The notes under the pieces: model-generated
The model's database searches: none
What the model was told of the DNA's origin: nothing
The model's input: only the letters and a program-made list of their open reading frames with translations
Made by a program: the position numbers and the translations under genes
Shown here: one piece after another, positions 10,201 through 18,744 of the stretch
Position numbering within the stretch: position 1 is the first letter of the stretch
Layout of the letters: each line of letters opens with the position of its first letter
Assembly (NCBI GenBank): GCA_024686335.1
Contig: JAILCI010000020.1
Location: forward strand, 1-64,000
Direction of reading: 5' to 3'
DNA from: Bacteroidales bacterium
Lineage (GTDB): Bacteria; Bacteroidota; Bacteroidia; Bacteroidales; WCHB1-69
Length of the DNA: 64,000 bases

Positions 10201-11570
10201 AGAAACCTAACTACGGCAAGATTATCTTAGACGGTACACTGCGTTTCATGATGATGGTACGAAACGTGTCTGTCAACTACTCACGCGGTGCCGGTACTAC
10301 ATTACCAGGTTACATGGGCACTCCCAAGTTGTTTGGTATTGACCTCCACAACTCCTCTCCTGGCTTCCTGTTCGTCTTCGGTGGACAACCCGATGTGCAG
10401 GCTATTGGTGCCTCCCGCAACTGGCTCACCACTGATTCATTGATGAATACAGCCTACCAGCGAACCAGAAACGAAAACCTGAATCTGCGTGCCACAATTG
10501 AACCATTCCGCGACTTCCGCATCGAGGTCTCAGCCACCAGAAGATATACTGAGAATTACTCTGAATACTTCCACGTGGATGGTGAGGGCGTTCTCTACCA
10601 TTATACCCCGCAACGCAGCGGCTCGTTCAGTATGACCTACTGCGGATTAAAAACATTCTTCAAAGACTATAACCAACTGTTTGAAGATTTCCGCAATGTA
10701 AGACTGACCATCGCTAACCGACTAGCCGAAGCCAACCCGAACTATACAGGTGATGTAAATCCCGAAACAGGCTTCCCGGAAGGCTACAGCGAAGTTTCTC
10801 AAGAGGTCTTGATGGGCGCGTTCTTCTCCGCATACATGGGTAAGGATGCAGAGAAGATGGACATCTCCACTCCATTCATCAAGATTCCGCTTCCTAATTG
10901 GCGCCTGACCTATAACGGATTCTCCAAGATTAAAGGTATTGACAAAGTATTCCAAAGCCTCTCTTTGGCTCACAGCTACACCTGTACCTACCAAATCGGC
11001 GGCTTTACCACAAACTTGGCTTACGACGAAAACGGTGGCGCCCTCAATACCTTAGGCGACTACATTCCAAGAGAGGAACTGAGCCAGATCGCTATATCCG
11101 AACAATTCGGACCTCTCATCGGTTTCGACATGACTCTGCGTAACAGTATGCTTCTCAAAGTCGAATACAAACAGTCCCGCAACGTAGCTGTCAGCTTTAC
11201 CAACAACCAGATTACCGAGACATCCAGCTATGAACTCGCAGTTTCGGGTGGATACCGATTCAAAGACCTGAAAGTCGGCCTTGTCTTCTCCGGCCAAAAA
11301 CGTCAGTTTGTCAGCGACCTTAACCTGACTGCTGGTGTCGGTCTCAAGAGCAACCAGACTCAGCTGCGTAAGATCCAAGAGATGCAAGACCAGGTGACCT
11401 CTGGTATTTTGACAGCCACCATCAACGTGGCCGCCGAGTACCAATTCAGCCAAATGGTTGGTATTAAATTCTACTATGACCATACCATCAATAGACCGAG
11501 AGTTCAGAACCAATACAACAACATGAACTTCGAAACTGGTATTGCTCTCCGACTGATGCTCGCCCAATAA
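4278..11570 (+). CDS. sprA: T9SS outer-membrane translocon SprA (Sov)
   Basis: The very large outer-membrane barrel through which type IX secretion cargo leaves the cell. The 2430-residue length is typical of SprA/Sov (about 2400-2500). A signal peptide (about 1-28, ending in GYAAN) is followed by an acidic Pro-rich stretch and then continuous beta-rich sequence to a C-terminal strand ending IALRLMLAQ. The only start compatible with the signal peptide is TTG at 4278, 9 bases after the ruvA stop, so translation is probably coupled. Codons here end in C more often than in neighbouring small genes, which may reflect high expression. With the giant cargo protein at 26377-35667 and gldB at 35984 it argues for a working T9SS; porV, porT and the gldKLMN motor are outside this window. 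Confidence 0.96.
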   Translation: MKKVNKNKILYTALAILSMGVCITIGYAANVKLHNTWLPAPQKAEEPAVDSTEIEEPIDYTMAFLAKNSLTPPDSNDEDSDVPQPDNNPLNNQHTSPFYLQDPPGIGTVIQYNPETNTYDFQYQTGNQPFGPGAYMDINEYIDYDLQQSINNYWHSNSVGASGKRNGGGGLIPELHVGGDLFESIFGSNTIDIRPSGNIEVKFGLKYTQQDNYTLPVKQRRQPTFDFDQDIQLNMIARVGDKIEFNLNYANNELQVGTNNDVMKLKYGGKEDEILQLIEFGNVTMPLNSTLITGSQNLFGVKGQLKFGNLTITGVAAQKKGATQSASITNGAAEEEFYFSADEYEENRHFFLGQFFRDHYNEYLSTLPLVGSPIVITKIEVWRTTIGAATNENRNIIAFTDLGEADPEFSSLSYNPMYDGGQYPDDQINNLTTLIDTSLYRNLSTVSANMHSVGLTSGKNYEKLESARLLSPSEYTVNTKLGFISLNSALSSDQVLAVAFQYTVIGSDKVYQVGEFANEVTAPNCIRVKLLKSSNINTKSPLWNLMMKNVYSLSAYQVSNEKFRLNVLYTGDAEGVPNGFFTQGSEQGIPLIRLLGLDRLNQQQDPNPDGIFDFIDNAATVGGTINSNNGRIYFPTVEPFGKDLRAVITEPELADKYAFDSLYTMTKTMAQQITNKNKFYIEGSYRSSYGSEFRIPTTNVAQGSVKVTAGGITLQENVDYTVNYDMGTVSIINQGYLNSGTPINITWEPEDEYGTDQYLFGANLDYTFSPNFNIGATFMNLRERPITNKVNYGDEPINNFIWGMNFAYKAELPFVTKAVDLLSFHSTSTKSFLNLEGEFAHFVPGHSRAIGKQGITYIDNFEAAKTTISLNTFANWVLASTPQGQPDMFPEAGVLSVTDNVRKQLAYGYNRAHLSWYIVDQSVFYNGNSATPSNLTAEDLSAPYARAVYEPELFPYKEYDGTTISTYMPVFNLAYYPNEKGPYNYDVLGTEGYSHGINADGTLREPRTRWAGIMRKFDNTDFESSNYEYIEFWMMDPFIENENHTGGKLYFNLGDISEDILRDGMKFFESGLPADGSDENVEFTVWGRVPTVQQIVNAFDLENDARPFQDVGYDGLQDEREREYFRDSYLELIAQEYGVTSAAYTAALNDPSSDNYHYYRGSDYDQNDVKLVERYKYYNGADGNSPTDDQSPENYPTSATPLPNLEDMNNDNTLNEDEKYYQYVINLSPDHMVVGENYINDVYEAVSSPLPNGERLTTKWYQFRIPIHNPDKVVNNISGFNSIRFMRMFLRDFEEPIICRFATFELVRSDWRTYNLNLREEGDYVPTQGDGESSFYVGTVSYEENSNRTPIPYLLPPGIERETVAGLNTIQINEQSLTMKAVNLEDGDARAVYKSTSYDLRNFNTLQMAIHAESVVSSNDLQKGDITTFIRLGSDFTDNYYEYEIPVEFTPWGVGKDTLAIWPLANNMVVYLDSLVSLKLRRNMAVRNGELATNLIPYTLYDGENRMTVVGNPNLGDVTTIMIGIRNPRKQNMLDNDDMEAKSVEVWVNELRLVGFDDRQGFAALLRARMNIADVGDITVSGTYSTPGFGGIEQSITDRSHETNINVDVATNIDGGKLFFPEKWNIKIPFHYDYSMGMAMPEYNPLNPDVKLIEDLALCETAEERDSLRKLTTSFTQRQNINLMNVRKERNFESGSTKMHPWDVENLDFSYSYSELIQRDVDLEMNNEYIHDGEIGYTFSTNPKNYRPFSKMKWTRSKWLQLIRDINITPMPKNVVIRTSLRRELQEFKYRPKSQGNIIVDTSYVKTFDWTRNYALNWDIFQSLKLEFRADASARIDEPDGRIETRLEKDSIWHNIGRGGRTTDYRQTFNGTYQIPINKIPLFNWINANVRYQSTYQFTASALSLAYLGNTIQNSNNIQGNANLNFVTLYNNIPYLKKVNQGNRNNQQRGNSTKDRSQKKEGKEETESVKDSLKEKPNYGKIILDGTLRFMMMVRNVSVNYSRGAGTTLPGYMGTPKLFGIDLHNSSPGFLFVFGGQPDVQAIGASRNWLTTDSLMNTAYQRTRNENLNLRATIEPFRDFRIEVSATRRYTENYSEYFHVDGEGVLYHYTPQRSGSFSMTYCGLKTFFKDYNQLFEDFRNVRLTIANRLAEANPNYTGDVNPETGFPEGYSEVSQEVLMGAFFSAYMGKDAEKMDISTPFIKIPLPNWRLTYNGFSKIKGIDKVFQSLSLAHSYTCTYQIGGFTTNLAYDENGGALNTLGDYIPREELSQIAISEQFGPLIGFDMTLRNSMLLKVEYKQSRNVAVSFTNNQITETSSYELAVSGGYRFKDLKVGLVFSGQKRQFVSDLNLTAGVGLKSNQTQLRKIQEMQDQVTSGILTATINVAAEYQFSQMVGIKFYYDHTINRPRVQNQYNNMNFETGIALRLMLAQ

Positions 11571-11645
11571 CAAGGCTTCATAGTTCTTGACATTTCTCTA
11601 TTGAAAAATTGTATTTTTTTATGATACAATACAATGGGATTTTAT

Positions 11646-11653
11646 TATTTTTG
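11646..11653 (+). promoter_or_regulatory. -7 element of the small lipoprotein gene
   Basis: TATTTTTG 24 bases before the start codon at 11678; no good -33 element at 19-21 bases. Confidence 0.6.
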
Positions 11654-11677
11654 CACCTTATAAAATAATAGTGTATT

Positions 11678-12082
11678 ATGAAGAAGATTAGAATTTTTAT
11701 TCCGATACTGCTAGCTGTCATTGCAGTTTTCACGTTCTCTCAATGCAAGAAGAACCACGACTGCACAATGCACCTCGAATGTTACTACTCCGATAACGGT
11801 ATCGACACCGGTGACGTATGCTCCAATGTTCACATCGTTGTTGGCAAGGAGGAGTATGCCGACTATGCCCGCGCTGACGGATATACTGACGCTAACGGCG
11901 TTTTTGAACACATCTTCCCTTATCCCGCTTTGCTCGATGTTGTGGCTACCAAAGCTGACACTATCTGGAATGAAGAAGATAGCACTGTTGTGGAAGTTAA
12001 ATATTACACCGGCGCTGCACAAGTACAAGTCAACGACGGTGAAACTACATCCAAGACCATTCTGATGGTTAGAACGTATTAA
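11678..12082 (+). CDS. Small lipoprotein with beta-sandwich-like domain
   Basis: Not a recognised family. A signal peptide of about 22 residues ends in the lipobox FSQC, so the mature protein would be lipidated at Cys23. The remaining 110 residues include DANGVFEHIFPYPALLDVVA and end in a strand (KTILMVRTY), the pattern of a carboxypeptidase-regulatory-like or transthyretin-like beta-sandwich. Residues after the Cys (KKNHDC) lack an obvious surface-export signal. It has its own -7 element and stands between sprA and the transglycosylase gene, suggesting but not proving an envelope role. Confidence 0.8.
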   Translation: MKKIRIFIPILLAVIAVFTFSQCKKNHDCTMHLECYYSDNGIDTGDVCSNVHIVVGKEEYADYARADGYTDANGVFEHIFPYPALLDVVATKADTIWNEEDSTVVEVKYYTGAAQVQVNDGETTSKTILMVRTY

Positions 12083-12161
12083 TTTTATTCACTCATACTC
12101 TCTTCCCTTACTGCCATTTCTCTTCGAGTCAGATTGATGACCGAATACTAAATTCTATGTT

Positions 12162-13529
12162 TTGAAGAAAAAACTAATCGGTGAAATAGCATTAATAGCC
12201 GCAACCGTTATTCTGATAGGCGCGTTACTCCTTCGAGGAAGAATCGACTACACCCCTATCTCTAACATCATCAAACACGAGAAAAAAACCTATCATCACA
12301 GCGACACCCTTAAGGCGCTGATATTCTATCATGCTGCAGATTACTTTGTATATCATGGTCAAGTAATTGGTTTTCAGTATGATATGATAAAGCAAATGGC
12401 AAAAGACTTTAACATGCAAGCTGATATAGCCATTGAAGCCGATCCTGATAGCATGATGATGAAGTCTTTCAGCAATGACTATGACATCATTGGCTTTGAC
12501 TTTGACAAGAATTTCTTCTCACCAATGTATTTGAAGGTGTCGGCGCCTCACTCTCTAACTTATCCCATCATTTTGATGCGTAAAAAAACGGAATTTGACA
12601 GTTCCGCCACACATGTAGCGCATACTCCAGCACAATATAACCAGAAACTGAATTTCAGCCAACTCCAGTTGCCCAAGAGCTGGCGCAGAGAAGATCATCC
12701 TGACAAGACCGTTGAGGATCTTATTGAGATGCTGGAAGACACCCTGATAGACTATGTGGTTTGTAACCACAATGTTGCCATCACCCTACTGCCATTTTAC
12801 AAGAATCTAGAAATGGGTCCGCGAGTAGGCGATGATTTCCCCCGAAACTGGGTCTTGAATCCAAGAAATAAAACACTGAATGACTCCATCAACCTGTGGC
12901 TGGTCAACATGAAGAAGACAAAATTCTATAAAAGAATTTGTCTCCGCTATCTCTCTCAGCATTCACAGATCATCAACAACTCTTTCGGACACAAAAAAGA
13001 CAACATTTCCACATACGACAACTGTATTCAAGCAGCTAGCGAAAAGCATGGGCTCGACTGGCGCTTTGTGTCGTCTATTATTTATCAGGAATCTCATTTC
13101 TGCACCGATGTCTTAGGTATGGGCGGAAGTTATGGCATTATGCAGATGATGCCTGTCACTTACGAACGATACGGGCTCACAGATACCTCCACCGTGGAGG
13201 ATCAGATCTGGGGCGGCGTGAAATATATCCGTTTCCTTTATAACATATTCGATGAAAAAGTAGATACCAATGACATCTACTATTTTGTGGCCGGATCTTA
13301 CAATTCAGGTCCCGGTCACATTCTCGACGCCATCACCCTTGCAAAAAAGCATGGGGCAGATAGCGAACATTGGGTATCTGTAAAAGAATATCTCCTTCTG
13401 AAATCACATAAAGAGTACTACAGCGATCCAGACGTCAAATGCGGCTACTACCCCGGCAAACACACCGTCGATTATGTGCAGGAGGTGATGGATCGTTACA
13501 ATGGATATAAACTAACAAAGAAAGAATGA
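12162..13529 (+). CDS. MltF-like membrane-bound lytic transglycosylase
   Basis: Peptidoglycan-cleaving enzyme with the two-domain plan of MltF. One membrane anchor (about 6-24) leads into a periplasmic solute-binding-like domain (about 45-265), then a lysozyme-like SLT domain (about 280-445). The catalytic Glu310 lies in YQESHF, followed by GSYGIMQMMP and AGSYNSGPGH, all diagnostic of the SLT family. The start is TTG at 12162; the ATG four bases upstream runs straight into a stop. MltF enzymes usually have a lipobox, here replaced by a plain transmembrane helix. The stop overlaps the purD start by four bases (ATGA), so the two are translationally coupled. Confidence 0.9.
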   Translation: MKKKLIGEIALIAATVILIGALLLRGRIDYTPISNIIKHEKKTYHHSDTLKALIFYHAADYFVYHGQVIGFQYDMIKQMAKDFNMQADIAIEADPDSMMMKSFSNDYDIIGFDFDKNFFSPMYLKVSAPHSLTYPIILMRKKTEFDSSATHVAHTPAQYNQKLNFSQLQLPKSWRREDHPDKTVEDLIEMLEDTLIDYVVCNHNVAITLLPFYKNLEMGPRVGDDFPRNWVLNPRNKTLNDSINLWLVNMKKTKFYKRICLRYLSQHSQIINNSFGHKKDNISTYDNCIQAASEKHGLDWRFVSSIIYQESHFCTDVLGMGGSYGIMQMMPVTYERYGLTDTSTVEDQIWGGVKYIRFLYNIFDEKVDTNDIYYFVAGSYNSGPGHILDAITLAKKHGADSEHWVSVKEYLLLKSHKEYYSDPDVKCGYYPGKHTVDYVQEVMDRYNGYKLTKKE

Positions 13530-14782
13530 ACATCTTGATCATCGGTCGTGGCGGCCGTGAACACGCCATCGCTTGGAAAGCAGCTCAATCTCCATTAACT
13601 ACGAAACTATTCATCGCACCAGGTAATGACGGCATGCGATCCATCAACAACATTCCCGTGGAGTTAGTACCTATTGACGAGAAGGACTCCGACGCGCTGG
13701 TATCCTTTGCACGTGAACATGCCATCGACTTGACTATTGTGGGTCCTGAGGCTGCACTCATCAACGGCATCGCCAACCGTTTCCAAGAAGCTGGTCTCAC
13801 CATCTTTGCCCCCACCGCTGAGGCAGCAAGCATAGAAGGCAGCAAACAGTTTGCCAAAGATCTCATGATCAAATATCACATCCCTACTGCAGCATTTCAA
13901 ATCTTCGACAAATATGAAGAAGCTGCAGCCTATTTGAAAGAGGTGGGTGCTCCTATCGTCATCAAATATGACGGCATTGCAGCTGGAAAGGGTGTGGTCG
14001 TCGCCATGACTATCGAAGAGGCAGATCAAGCACTCCGCGACATGCTGCTTAACCATAACTTCGGTGACGGAAAAGTCCTGATGGAAGAGTTCCTTCAAGG
14101 TCCCGAGTTCTCCCTACTCACACTTGTCAACGGCAACCAGGTGGTTCCTTTGGTCATCGCTCAAGACCACAAGCGTGCCTATGATGGTGACAAAGGTCCG
14201 AACACCGGCGGCATGGGCGCATACAGCCCTGTACCCGTCATTCCACAAGAGCAAATTGACTGGGCCGTTAAACACATCATGCAAGCTACAGCCGACGCTA
14301 TGGTGACAGAAGGCTGCCCCTTCACTGGAATTCTATACGGCGGACTCATGCTGACCAAACAAGGACCTAAAGTGATTGAATTCAACGCCCGCTTTGGCGA
14401 TCCGGAGACAGAAGTGGTTCTGCCCAAGATGAAAAGCGACCTTATCCAACATATCCTCGACCTGTTAGCACACAAACAGGTTACTCCGCAATTCTATGAA
14501 GAGGCTTTCCTTGGCGTAGTACTAGCAGCTAAAGGATACCCGGGCAAATACGGAAAAGGATTCCCAATCCATAATCTGGAAAAACTCTCACAGACCGTCT
14601 TCCACATGGGAACAAAAATGAAAGATGGTGAATGTGTATCCAATGGTGGTCGTGTTCTCTTTGTGGTCGGCAAAGGCAAGGATTTGGCCGAGGCTCAGAA
14701 GGATGCCTATGAAGGCGTACACAAAATAGCCTGCCCAGACCTCTTCTTCCGAGAAGATATCGGTTGGCAGGCTATCCAATAA
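13526..14782 (+). CDS. purD: Phosphoribosylamine-glycine ligase PurD
   Basis: Second step of purine synthesis: ATP-dependent joining of glycine to phosphoribosylamine. The 418-residue length is usual. The N domain starts with GRGGREHAIAWK, the ATP-grasp region contains KYDGIAAGKGVVVA and GPNTGGMGAYSPVP, and the Mg-binding signature FNARFGDPETEVVLP is intact. The start overlaps the preceding stop in ATGA. No other pur genes are in the window. Confidence 0.97.
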   Translation: MNILIIGRGGREHAIAWKAAQSPLTTKLFIAPGNDGMRSINNIPVELVPIDEKDSDALVSFAREHAIDLTIVGPEAALINGIANRFQEAGLTIFAPTAEAASIEGSKQFAKDLMIKYHIPTAAFQIFDKYEEAAAYLKEVGAPIVIKYDGIAAGKGVVVAMTIEEADQALRDMLLNHNFGDGKVLMEEFLQGPEFSLLTLVNGNQVVPLVIAQDHKRAYDGDKGPNTGGMGAYSPVPVIPQEQIDWAVKHIMQATADAMVTEGCPFTGILYGGLMLTKQGPKVIEFNARFGDPETEVVLPKMKSDLIQHILDLLAHKQVTPQFYEEAFLGVVLAAKGYPGKYGKGFPIHNLEKLSQTVFHMGTKMKDGECVSNGGRVLFVVGKGKDLAEAQKDAYEGVHKIACPDLFFREDIGWQAIQ

Positions 14783-14802
14783 ATATTTCTTACTCCTAAA
14801 GA

Positions 14803-16059
14803 CTAACGTTTGTTGGTCTTCTTGACGGCTTCTTCCTGTTTGTCGATCTCTTTGAGCAACTTCTCAGGAATCTCGCCTTTTTGCATACATTGGTGACATC
14901 TCATGTCCAAGGTATACATACGACCAATACAATAGTTGGAGTGTTTACAACCGCTCTCGATCACTTCTCCAGATTGCAGTTTATTGACAAAGTCGGGATC
15001 GTGCAAGACCGCACGCGCCATTTGGAAGGCTACGAAACCGGAGTCGAGCACCTTCTCCATATCCTCTTTTCTCGTCATACCGCCCACATAAATCAACGGC
15101 ATCTTGACAGCTTGACGGAATTTCATAGCAGTCTCATAGAAATAGGCATCCTTGTAAGGAACTGTCGGAATCACCATGCGACCACCAAGACGGAGTCCCA
15201 ACTTAAGCCACCAGAACTTCTTGAAATCCATATAGTAAGCGAGGGTCTTCAACGGCATAGCGCCACGCATCACCTCCATAGGAGCCTTGCTGACAAATCC
15301 GGCGGTCAATACCAAAGCATGCACACCCAATTTTTCCAACTCTTGAGCCACCTTGATACATTCATCCACCTGCATACCACTGCGGAATCCATCATACATG
15401 TTCGTCTTTACTACAATAGCCATATCATCCTTGGCCTCTTCCATCACCTTGGAGATGACCAGTTTCATAAAACGCATACGGTTCTCCAGAGAACCACCAA
15501 ACTCATCCTTACGATGGTTGGTATATGGTGACAAGAACTGGCTGATCAGATAACCATGACCAGCATGAACTTCCACACAATCGAAGCCTGCTTTGCGGCA
15601 AAGATTGATGGCCTTGCCAAAATCTTCCACCAACTCATAAATCTCTGCCTTGGTAATCTTACGCGTGAAGGTAGGAGAATATAAGTTAAAACGACCTGAA
15701 GGGGAAAGAGGTTTTTGTCCGCAGGTAGCACGGTGAGTCATATTACCACAGTGACCAATCTGGATGGAAGCCTTAGCTCCTTCGGCGTGGATAGCATCTG
15801 TTAAGACCTTCAAATCCGGAACAATCTCCTCGCGCAGCCACAACTGACCATCGAAAGAGAGACCGCTACGACTTACAGAAGCATATGCTACAGTGGTCAT
15901 ACCTATACCGCCCTTTGCAACAGAACGGTGATAGTTCAACAAATCTTCGGAAGGCTTGTTTCCATACGCCATATTCTCAAAGGCTGCTGACCGGATAGTG
16001 CGATTACGCAGAGTGATCGGGCCTATCTGACATGGTGTGAAAATAGTAGAATTTGACAT
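14803..16059 (-). CDS. NADH:flavin oxidoreductase (old yellow enzyme family)
   Basis: FMN-dependent TIM-barrel ene-reductase, 418 residues. Typical blocks are PITLRNRTIRSA, IQIGHCG, VEVHAGHGYLISQFLSPYTNHRKDEFGGSLENR and the phosphate-binding YVGGMTRKEDMEKVL. The C-terminal Cys cluster (CKHSNYC, then CHQC) resembles the iron-sulphur site of 2,4-dienoyl-CoA reductase but one usual Cys is His or Ser, so cluster binding is uncertain. The FAD/NADPH domain of full-length FadH-type enzymes is absent. It converges on purD with 20 bases between. The substrate is unknown. Confidence 0.9.
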   Translation of the reverse strand: MSNSTIFTPCQIGPITLRNRTIRSAAFENMAYGNKPSEDLLNYHRSVAKGGIGMTTVAYASVSRSGLSFDGQLWLREEIVPDLKVLTDAIHAEGAKASIQIGHCGNMTHRATCGQKPLSPSGRFNLYSPTFTRKITKAEIYELVEDFGKAINLCRKAGFDCVEVHAGHGYLISQFLSPYTNHRKDEFGGSLENRMRFMKLVISKVMEEAKDDMAIVVKTNMYDGFRSGMQVDECIKVAQELEKLGVHALVLTAGFVSKAPMEVMRGAMPLKTLAYYMDFKKFWWLKLGLRLGGRMVIPTVPYKDAYFYETAMKFRQAVKMPLIYVGGMTRKEDMEKVLDSGFVAFQMARAVLHDPDFVNKLQSGEVIESGCKHSNYCIGRMYTLDMRCHQCMQKGEIPEKLLKEIDKQEEAVKKTNKR

Positions 16060-16169
16060 ATCTTAAAAATTTAGTACAAAATTGAATAACGCAGTTATAT
16101 CTTTTTTATTGTGTAAAAAATAAAAATATGTGGCATAAAACTTGTATGCGTCATATAAAAAATAAAAAC

Positions 16170-16177
16170 TATATTTG
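16170..16177 (+). promoter_or_regulatory. -7 element of frr
   Basis: TATATTTG about 110 bases before the frr start, implying a roughly 100-base 5' leader. The nearest upstream TTG is 25 bases away, longer than consensus. Confidence 0.5.
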
Positions 16178-16288
16178 CGCCCTAAAAGAATAAAAATCAG
16201 AATTAAACTATTTTTAACCTTTTAGTGGTTTATATCATATTGATAATAAACATATTACAAGATATTTCACATTAAAATTGACTAAACA

Positions 16289-16849
16289 ATGAGTGATACA
16301 CAGACCAACTTAAAACAGACGAAAGACAGTATGATGGCCGCTGTTGCCTTTTTTGACAAGAGTTTGCAGAAGGTTCGCGCCGGCAAGGCATCTCCGCAAA
16401 TGCTTGAAGGATTGAGAGTGGACTACTACGGCAACCCTACCCCTGTGGATCAGGTGGCCAATATCAACACTCCCGATGCACATCAGATTGTCATCCAACC
16501 CTGGGAGCGCAATATGCTGCCCGTTATTGAAAAAGCCATTCTCGCCGCAAATATCGGTATGACGCCACAAAACAACGGTGAGTTCATCCGTCTGGTGGTC
16601 CCCACCCCAACAGAAGAGCGTCGTAAAGAACTGGTCAAGAAGGCCAAACAAGAAGCTGAACAAACCAAGGTCACTATCCGCAACATCCGCCGTTCCGCCA
16701 ATGACGAAGCTAAAAAACTTAAAGATTCTGGCATTGAGGAAGATGCTGTAAAGAAATTGGAGGCTGATATCCAAAAAGTCACCGACGAAATGATTGCCAA
16801 GGTGGACAAGATTATGGAAGCCAAGGAAAAAGAGATCATGACTCTGTAG
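16289..16849 (+). CDS. frr: Ribosome recycling factor
   Basis: Splits the post-termination ribosome together with EF-G. The 186-residue length is standard. Conserved blocks are VRAGKASPQMLEGL, INTPDAHQIVIQPWE, LVVPTPTEERRKELVKKAKQEAE and VTIRNIRRSAND, followed by the long C-terminal helix. The next gene, gcvH, starts 32 bases downstream on the same strand. Confidence 0.98.
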   Translation: MSDTQTNLKQTKDSMMAAVAFFDKSLQKVRAGKASPQMLEGLRVDYYGNPTPVDQVANINTPDAHQIVIQPWERNMLPVIEKAILAANIGMTPQNNGEFIRLVVPTPTEERRKELVKKAKQEAEQTKVTIRNIRRSANDEAKKLKDSGIEEDAVKKLEADIQKVTDEMIAKVDKIMEAKEKEIMTL

Positions 16850-16881
16850 AAATTTTATAAATCATTTAATATTAATAAATT

Positions 16882-17259
16882 ATGAATATTCCCGCAAATT
16901 TAAAGTACTCTAGTGACCACGAATGGTTAAGAGTTGAAGGCGAATTCGCTTTCGTAGGTATTTCTGCTCACGCTGCAAACGAACTGGGCGACATCGTTTT
17001 CCTGGACATCCCTTCAGTAGGTGAGACTATGGATAAAGACGAGGTTTTCGGTTCTATCGAGGCTGTCAAGACCGTTGCTGACCTTATGTTACCGGTAGGT
17101 GGCGAAATCGTTGAGTTCAACGAGGCTTTGGAAGGCGAACCCGCATTGGTCAACTCCGATCCTTATGGTGAGGGTTGGATCATCAAGATCAAAATGACAG
17201 ATCCTGCTGAAGCTGACGCTTTGATGGATGCTGCTGCTTACGAAGCTTTCATCGGATAA
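16882..17259 (+). CDS. gcvH: Glycine cleavage system H protein
   Basis: Lipoyl carrier that shuttles the aminomethyl group between the P, T and L proteins. The 125 residues form the lipoyl domain with the modified Lys63 in [12 protein letters not shown] and the acidic surface [13 protein letters not shown] near the start. The other glycine cleavage genes are not nearby, which is common in Bacteroidota. A strong terminator follows at 17283. Confidence 0.98.
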   Translation: MNIPANLKYSSDHEWLRVEGEFAFVGISAHAANELGDIVFLDIPSVGETMDKDEVFGSIEAVKTVADLMLPVGGEIVEFNEALEGEPALVNSDPYGEGWIIKIKMTDPAEADALMDAAAYEAFIG

Positions 17260-17282
17260 TTCTCAATCTGAGAAATTCTTAC

Positions 17283-17318
17283 AAAAAGAGGAAATGTGGA
17301 AACGCATTTCCTCTTTTT
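17283..17318 (+). terminator. Terminator after gcvH
   Basis: A 14-bp perfect stem (AAAAAGAGGAAATG and complement) with an 8-base loop, ending in a T run. It lies inside the over-long ORF reported for der and so argues against that start. Confidence 0.9.
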
Positions 17319-17382
17319 GCATCCATTAAAAATGGATCAAAACGGCTCAAAAAAAGGAACTTCAGATTACGCTAGAAAATTG

Positions 17383-17390
17383 TATTTTTG
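17383..17390 (+). promoter_or_regulatory. -7 element of der
   Basis: TATTTTTG 37 bases before the chosen der start at 17428. Confidence 0.65.
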
Positions 17391-17427
17391 CCGCTCCAAT
17401 AGTAATATTGAAAAGAAAATAGAGATT

Positions 17428-18732
17428 ATGTCGAATATACTATCCCTTATCGGTCGTCCTAACGTGGGCAAATCCACATTCTTTAACCGCCTCATAAAGG
17501 CTCGCGAGGCTATTGTGGACTCCGTTGCAGGTGTCACACGCGACCGCCACTATGGCAAGTCTGACTGGAACGGATACGAGTTTTCCGTCATCGATACCGG
17601 TGGATACGTAGTTGGTTCCGACGACATCTTTGAAGCCGAAATCCGCAAACAGGCTACATTAGCTATTGAAGAATCTGACGTCATCGTACTGATGGTGGAT
17701 GGTCGTGAGGGGTTGACACCTTTAGACGAGGAAGTTGCGACAATTCTGCGAGAGAGCGGCAAACCTTATTATTTGGCAGTCAACAAAATTGACAGTCCTT
17801 CCAACTATTTGGATTATACTGAGTTCTACGCACTAGGCATCCCGGAAATCTATCCTATCTCCGCTGCTTCCGGTAGTGGCACCGGAGAATTACTGGACGC
17901 TGTTGTAAAACACTTTTCAAAAGATAAAGAGGAAAACACTGATGACCTCCCCCGCATCGCCATTGTAGGCAAACCCAATGTTGGTAAATCTTCCATCATC
18001 AACGCCTTCCTGGGCGAGGAGCGTCATATTGTTACACCGCTGGCTGGCACAACCCGCGACACCATCTTCACCCGCTATAAAAGTTTCGGTTTCGACTTCT
18101 ACCTCATTGACACTGCGGGTCTTCGTAAGAAAAGTAAAGTGGAGGAAGATCTGGAATTCTACTCCGTCATGCGTGCCGTCCGCTCCATTGAAAATGCTGA
18201 TGTCTGTATCGTAATGGCCGATGCTAGCCAAGGTTTTGAGCAACAAGATCTTAACATATTTGGCCTCGCCGCACGCAACCACAAAGGCGTCGTACTTGTG
18301 ATGAACAAGTGGGACCTTATCGAGAAAGATAATCACACTCATAAGGAATATGAGGACCTCATCCGCAAACGCATCGCACCTTTCAACGATGTGCCCATAA
18401 TCTTCACCTCTGTAAAAGAGAAACAACGTATTTTCAAGGTTCTGGAATCAGCCATTGAGGTCTATAATAATCGGACTCGCAAAATCTCCACATCCGAACT
18501 TAACGACACGCTGTTACCAATTATTCAGCAGACCCCGCCACCCATGAACAAGGATAAAGTGATACGCATTAAATACGTTACCCAACTCCCTGTAGCTTAT
18601 CCGACTTTCGCCTTCTTCTGCAACCTGCCCCAATATGTGGTGGATTCTTATAAACGATTCCTGGAAAATCAAATACGAAAACACTGGAACTTCAGTGGAG
18701 TTCCGATGGAAATCTACTTCAGAAAGAAATAA
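17428..18732 (+). CDS. der: GTPase Der (EngA)
   Basis: Tandem-domain GTPase needed for assembly of the 50S subunit. From the ATG at 17428 it has 434 residues, the normal size. The first G domain has GRPNVGKST, DTGG and NKID; the second has GKPNVGKSS, DTAG and NKWD; a KH-like domain ends the protein (about 350-434). The ORF track starts 44 codons earlier at 17296, but that extension runs through the gcvH terminator and this gene's own -7 element and has no family similarity, so the later start is preferred. Confidence 0.97.
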   Translation: MSNILSLIGRPNVGKSTFFNRLIKAREAIVDSVAGVTRDRHYGKSDWNGYEFSVIDTGGYVVGSDDIFEAEIRKQATLAIEESDVIVLMVDGREGLTPLDEEVATILRESGKPYYLAVNKIDSPSNYLDYTEFYALGIPEIYPISAASGSGTGELLDAVVKHFSKDKEENTDDLPRIAIVGKPNVGKSSIINAFLGEERHIVTPLAGTTRDTIFTRYKSFGFDFYLIDTAGLRKKSKVEEDLEFYSVMRAVRSIENADVCIVMADASQGFEQQDLNIFGLAARNHKGVVLVMNKWDLIEKDNHTHKEYEDLIRKRIAPFNDVPIIFTSVKEKQRIFKVLESAIEVYNNRTRKISTSELNDTLLPIIQQTPPPMNKDKVIRIKYVTQLPVAYPTFAFFCNLPQYVVDSYKRFLENQIRKHWNFSGVPMEIYFRKK

Positions 18733-18744
18733 AGAATTTTTTTA

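Noticed and set aside
17296-17427. N-terminal extension of der
   Set aside because: Contains the gcvH terminator and der's -7 element and has no Der-family similarity.
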